Assembly: GCA_037013685.1 (NCBI GenBank)
Contig: CM072885.1
Span: 66,319,785 to 66,383,784, forward strand
Length of the DNA: 64,000 nucleotides
Direction: 5' to 3'
Source: Acridotheres tristis
Lineage: Eukaryota > Chordata > Aves > Passeriformes > Sturnidae
Shown here: in pieces, positions 59,601 through 64,000 of the stretch
Layout: each line of letters begins with the position of its first letter
Numbering within the stretch: position 1 is the first letter of the stretch
Notes under the pieces: generated by a model
Told to the model about the DNA's origin: nothing
The model's database searches: none
Seen by the model: the letters and a program-made list of their open reading frames with translations, nothing else
Translations under genes and position numbers: made by a program

Positions 59601-62600
59601 CTGACCTCCTGAGGCTGCAGGGCAGCTCCCAGGTGGATCCCACCCCAGCAGGATACAACCAGCACGAGGATGGGAACACTCAGCTTTGGACAGGTGAGTA
59701 ACAGGTGGAGATAAAATCCTAAAGTTGCTCTGTAGGTGATTTGCTGCTTTGCAATTGTGCTTTCTGCAAACCTGCAATTTCCAGCTGAACCTGTCCATGC
59801 TATAGCCCTTCAGACCTGCTTATATTATACACTGCATTGGCAATATTTACATACTGTGTTAGCAATAAATCTCATCATAATCCCCTATTTAACCAGTGTC
59901 ATGAACCTGGGAATCTTCTCTCTACTACTCTTCCACAAATGCTTCTACATGTAGACTAAGACCCCAAATAAAATAGTAATTTCAGTGTTATTTACACAAG
60001 TTGCCGACTGAAAACAGGTAAAACACTGACAAAAGTTTCTAACAAAGTTCAAAATTGCGTCAGCTTAAAGGTTTTAAATAATACTTTTATCCTTACCCTG
60101 CGATCTATGGGTGCCAAACCCATGGTGTCTTCCAATTTTCTTTTCTCAGAGCTGTGAGCAGGTTTGTCACAGTCATATTCAACTTCTGGCTTGGACAGAT
60201 CCCGACAGAATGTACAAATCCACTCTCCACTAAAGAAGACAAACAGACACATTGACCTCAGTGAGGGAGCACTCCTTTACCAGAAGGCCTTCCACATATT
60301 TCTGGGTAAATCCCTCATCTGTGGGGTGGGCTTTCTCTGCATCTCTGTTTTCTTGGTGGTGGTACAAAAGGCTGCAACAGCTGGCAAAAATGCTTTGCTA
60401 CAACTTTGTTTCCTTTTAGTGGCACTGGTGTCACTAATGGTGTCCTAGCAGAAAGACAGACAGATGGTCTCTACTTTTGTCAATACTGAATTTTTTCACC
60501 TAAGCTCACAGGATTTAAGGATAGCACTATGAAGAGCCTTGTACAACCCTAACTACAGAGAGACTGAAGGAGTCATGTGGGCTGAACAGAAGGAAAAGGG
60601 TTAGTATTGTGTGGTGAGAACTGCATACCCTCTACAAGCTTGATCTACAATACATTGCTTATCTATAGAGATTACCATAGATAGGATTCTTTGTAAAACT
60701 GAAAATATTTCACTCCCTAGAACTTTCAGATGATTTTACCAGTTTGTGTAAGACAATATTGGAGATTTAAACGTCAGCATAAGATTATAAGAGTTAGTTT
60801 TGCAAGCTATGTGCACTGATTGTTGAACACAATTTATGAACGTAAAAGTTTTGAAGAAACTATGAAGAGTCTATGTTTTTAATATAGTTCTCTCCAAAAA
60901 AAAAAAAAGAAACCTGCAGGCTTTTGCAGATAACCACCAGAGGGCTGAATCGTCACACAACAGACAGAATCCAGCAGTAACTAGTTATGGGATCAACTGC
61001 ATCTATTTACCAGAGGTATGTTATTATAAACAGTGTCTTCATAAATGGCAAATAGTTTCTGCAGCACCCTTTATTTCATTTCAGTAGTAAAGCAGAAGAC
61101 TTCACAAATTTAAAAAGAAAATCTTGCTGTTTTCTATTCAGAGTGATCCAAAGATTTTCACTATCTGCCAGTTTTAGCATGCAGTGGTGAATGATGGGCA
61201 TTTTGCTTCAAGAAGTTTTACTTTCTACTGTCTTAGCTTCACAGAATGATTTATGACAGTGTCACCTCTGTGCCTGGACTAGCCTTACAGAAATGATGTG
61301 GCAGGTACACAACAATTGACACAGGCCACAACCTAAAGATCTTGTGATACAAGAAAACAAGGAATAGATTAAAGACTGATGCATTAAGATGTCCAAGAAT
61401 CAGGAAGAATATGGTAGGTTGGAATGAAGGAAAGAATATGCCCTGACCTTAGGAATCTATGTGGGAACATTGTTTTAGAATGAATGAGGGTAGATTCAGA
61501 CTGGATAAAAGGAAAAAAGATTTTTAAGGTGAGGACTGTGAAACACTGGCACAGGCTGCCCAGAGAGGTGGTGAATGCCCTATCCCTGGAAACATTGAAG
61601 GCCAGGTTGGATGAGGCTCTGAGCAACCTGATCTAGTTGAAGATGTCCCTGAACATTGCAGAGGGGTTCAAATTAGAGGGCCTTAAAAGGTCCCTTCCAA
61701 CCCAAAACACCCTGTGACTCTATGAACCTCTGAAATTGCTCTATCTACCAGAAACAGGAACAAAAAGCAACCACGAAAGCAGCAGACTGACACTGCTGAC
61801 ACGATAATAACAAAATTATTTTGTATGTTTGAAGGAACTAATGCCAAGAGACTGAAGTTTGTTTGGCAGACATAAGCTGGGGGGGAAAAAAGCAAGCGAC
61901 CCCACAAAGATGAGAACAAAAACCTGATACATCAGAAGTCAGGAGGAAACCTCAGTTAACTGTGCTCTGGAGCCCAGGAGCACAATGCACCTGTAATAAT
62001 ATGCACCTTTACCAGCAAAGTGGCTTTTGGCTCCCTTGCCCTCACACATCATTACCTCAGTTTCCAATGAATGATCAAGTAAAAATGAAGCATTTTAAAG
62101 ACTTGTTATTAAATACTTAATTTTAAAAGAAACCAAGTCTTGTAATGCATAGTTATCTACCTGCTTCAAGATTACTTTTTGTTTCCTTGCCAAAAAGGAA
62201 ATTTATTAATTTAAATGCTTACTGTAATCTTACTGGGTTTTCCTTATGGCATAAAGGTGTAACATAGCATTGTTTATGATAAAAAAAAAACAAACCTGGA
62301 ATTTGAAGTTTCAAAAAGTAAGAGAAACATTTTTATGTACCATTTCAAGTGACATTTAAAATAAAGATATACTTCCAGAAGTATGCCTGTTCAGAGTAGC
62401 AGAGATGATCAATGTGCTAAACTAAGTTGCTATCCAAATGTTTTACACCAGTAAACTATGCTGACATTTAATCAGAAAACCTATTATTTATAGAAGCATT
62501 AACCAATGAGCATGTTATGACCAATGTTTTTATCCTTAAATACAAACAAGCTTATTCTATGACATTTCCAAGCTGGGGCATTGCAAAATGCTGTTTATTT

Positions 62601-63518
62601 TAAGCAAAGACACTAATTCCAGAAGCAAACGCTGGTAATGCTTATAACAACAATCTATTTAAGACTCTATTTTGAAAGTCAAGAAACTGAGCAATGGTTT
62701 TGTAACAGCCAATCAAGAAAGCTTAATGCTTGTTTCAACACTGACTGAGATGTTATAAAATATGTCAGTCACTACACATCCCATGCTTGGAGTGTAGCCA
62801 TGTTTAGCACGGAAGTAATATATTTAATGCTATATTAATTCAGATTTTTCCTGTAGACATTTCTTAATATATATTTTTAAGAGCATTGTTATTAAGAAAT
62901 ACATTCAGTCACCCTTAAAACATTTTATGACAGATTAGTAATTCTGTGTCCCAGTTTTAATAATAGATGCCCTAGAGGTGACCTTGCTTAATTGTCAAGT
63001 AAGTGAAGAGTTTTATTAGATTTTGTAGAAAAATATACAATTAAGCTGAAGTTTCATGAAAATTCAGATTTTCTCCAACTAATATAACTGCTGGATACAA
63101 GACTTTAAAGGAAACACTGCTCTTCCTCTGAGACTCAAACATCTTATCCTGGGTTTCACAATGCAAGTCTAATGTCTTTTAGTGCAATTTTAGATGGAAT
63201 TGAGATAGTCAATAATTACCTTGGAAAGCTCATCAAAGTAGGGACGTGACAAGAAAGATGGAATACTTTGGGACACTTCTCACAGCAAAGGAGCTTCCCT
63301 CCATTTTGACATACAGCACACCAATCTTCATTGGGATCATCCTCTTTCCTGCCCTCGCTAGCATGGGAGGATCCCATCCATCCTGTTTTCCCAGGGAATG
63401 TGTTCTCCTGCAGTGCCCCTGGCTGGTCATCTGTGCTGTCTGGTGCATCTGTTCTTAGCATAGCTTCATCAGAAGTGGAACTGTGATTGGTATCCAGCAG
63501 CAAGGAAGTAAGTATGGA
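56442..63518 (-). CDS. TRIM24: TRIM24 (TIF1-alpha), C-terminal part: PHD finger and bromodomain
   Basis: Five coding exons (63518-63220, 60229-60097, 59110-59036, 57853-57704, 56651-56442) join in phase into about 252 residues ending in a stop. TRIM24 is a nuclear co-regulator and RING E3 ligase. Its tandem PHD-bromodomain reads histone H3 unmodified at K4 and acetylated at K23. The order seen is: a linker with [11 protein letters not shown], a C4HC3 PHD finger with all eight zinc ligands, a bromodomain with the acetyl-lysine-binding asparagine in NCAEFN, then an acidic stretch and QPRKKRLK before the ending RQLLK. The RING, B-box and coiled-coil exons lie beyond the right edge. TRIM33 is excluded because the linker and the ending RQLLK are of TRIM24 type. 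All splice sites are canonical, so the gene appears functional. Confidence 0.96.
57704..57853 (-). CDS. TRIM24: TRIM24 exon (bromodomain core)
   Basis: Acceptor 'ctctgcttag', donor AATGAG|GTTAGT, exactly 50 codons in phase 0. It reads [20 protein letters not shown] through to [15 protein letters not shown] and contains the ZA-loop Tyr residues and the acetyl-lysine-binding Asn (N980 in human numbering) after Phe. The segment [15 protein letters not shown] differs from human RLQEDYSMYSKPEDF, as expected between classes. Confidence 0.97.
59036..59110 (-). CDS. TRIM24: TRIM24 exon (start of bromodomain)
   Basis: Acceptor 'ttcttgacacag', donor CCCACA|GTATGT, 25 codons in phase 0: [20 protein letters not shown] then PVPPT. 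It forms the first bromodomain helix and the start of the ZA loop. Human has MSLAFQDPVPLT, so two leucines are prolines here. Confidence 0.96.
60097..60229 (-). CDS. TRIM24: TRIM24 exon (end of PHD finger and linker)
   Basis: Acceptor 'cttctttag', donor CGCAGG|GTAAGG, 133 bases. It completes a split serine codon, then reads [20 protein letters not shown]. The CTFC pair provides the last two zinc ligands of the PHD finger. The rest ([19 protein letters not shown]) is the short linker to the bromodomain. Confidence 0.97.
61471..61729 (+). repeat. CR1 3' fragment in a TRIM24 intron
   Basis: Sense CR1 (antisense to TRIM24): 'tgaatgagggtagattcaga', 'cacaggctgcccagagaggt', 'gctctgagcaacctgatcta', 'aaaggtcccttccaaccca'. 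It lies in the 3-kb intron between the two PHD exons. Confidence 0.93.
63220..63518 (-). CDS. TRIM24: TRIM24 exon (linker and first part of PHD finger)
   Basis: Acceptor 'gtttcttcctgcag', donor TTCCAAG|GTAATT, 299 bases. It starts [20 protein letters not shown] and ends with the PHD core [19 protein letters not shown] and [15 protein letters not shown]. Six of the eight PHD zinc ligands are here. In human the core reads QNGGELL; this sequence has Lys in place of that Glu. The exon ends in a split serine codon, in phase with the next. Confidence 0.97.
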
Positions 63519-64000
63519 CTGCAGGAAGAAACAAAGGAAGTCAGATTACAGTATTTATGTGAATTTACATGACCCTAACAACGTGCACACTGACCTGAAT
63601 AACAGATTTACATGCCAGCAGCCATACAACTTACATGCAGAAATTACTAATACAGTTATAGTATTTACTGCTTCATCAGTAAAAAATTAATCTCTGCCCA
63701 AAAATCCAGTACCTTGTTTATGGATATTCCTGCACTATGACTGTAAACACTTCCTAGCAGTACCTGAAAATTTTATCTCTGCAAGTTATTACAGGATCTC
63801 CCTGGTTTTCAATGGATAAAAGCAGTCTGATCACACAATTTAATTTCATTGGCAGTAGGGCTAGTTTGATTTTCAATTTCACCTCTTCCTTTTTTTTAGC
63901 TTTTTAGTTTTCCCCTGAAACAGTTCCCAAGAGAATACAAGTAAATCATTTTAGTCCCCATAAATACAAAATACCCTCCAAAGAGAAAGGAGATCTCTCT
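63519..64000 (-). other. TRIM24: TRIM24 intron, continuing beyond the window
   Basis: AT-rich intron upstream of the first PHD exon on the minus strand. It carries a clean polypyrimidine tract before the acceptor. No further exon is seen before the window ends. Confidence 0.8.

Noticed and set aside
59232..59798. 188-codon minus-strand ORF inside a TRIM24 intron
   Set aside because: It has no splice-compatible link to the TRIM24 frame, and the two flanking exons join perfectly without it.

Overview
The window looks like avian nuclear DNA, most likely from a songbird. It holds more than a dozen truncated CR1 retrotransposon 3' ends in both orientations. It also holds one tRNA-Ile-headed SINE with a CR1-like tail (54,219-54,353), a structure I associate from memory with the passerine element TguSINE1. 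The only intact protein-coding gene I recognise is the 3' part of TRIM24. I found no rRNA, functional tRNA, CRISPR array or intact mobile element.

Layout. From 1 to about 44 kb the sequence is gene-poor: AT-rich intergenic DNA, CR1 fragments, simple repeats and a few small CpG-rich patches (2.2, 11.7, 18.4 and 42.2 kb). At 44.5-45.56 kb there is a CpG island packed with YY1-, ETS-, NRF1- and E2F-type sites. From 47.27 to 50.22 kb, on the + strand, five consecutive exons (3 to 7 in human numbering) of a RAD51 copy are still separated by introns with good splice sites. The copy is dead: a 7-base tandem duplication shifts the frame in exon 3, two bases are lost in exon 4, the Walker A motif is damaged, exon 7 has an internal deletion, and no convincing exons 8-10 follow. 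It is an unprocessed (duplicated, not retrocopied) RAD51 pseudogene, and the CpG island upstream looks like its old promoter.

From 51.85 to 54.1 kb a second, very GC-rich CpG island is built as a large imperfect inverted duplication. It has a perfect 46-base inverted repeat near its centre, an AATAAA in each arm and a G-rich quadruplex-like stretch in the loop. Two adjacent CTCF-like sites lie just right of the duplication. A splice donor at the right edge of the island and an exon-like block at 54,550-54,700 suggest a + strand transcript running toward the 3' end of TRIM24.

From 56.44 to 63.52 kb, on the - strand, lie the last five coding exons of TRIM24, encoding the C4HC3 PHD finger, the bromodomain and the basic C-terminus. 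All exon phases and splice sites are intact. The gene continues beyond the right edge of the window. Its 3' end faces the RAD51 relic and the inverted CpG island, so transcription from these could converge on it.

All comparisons with RAD51, TRIM24, CR1, SINEs and transcription factor motifs were made from memory. No alignment or database search was run.
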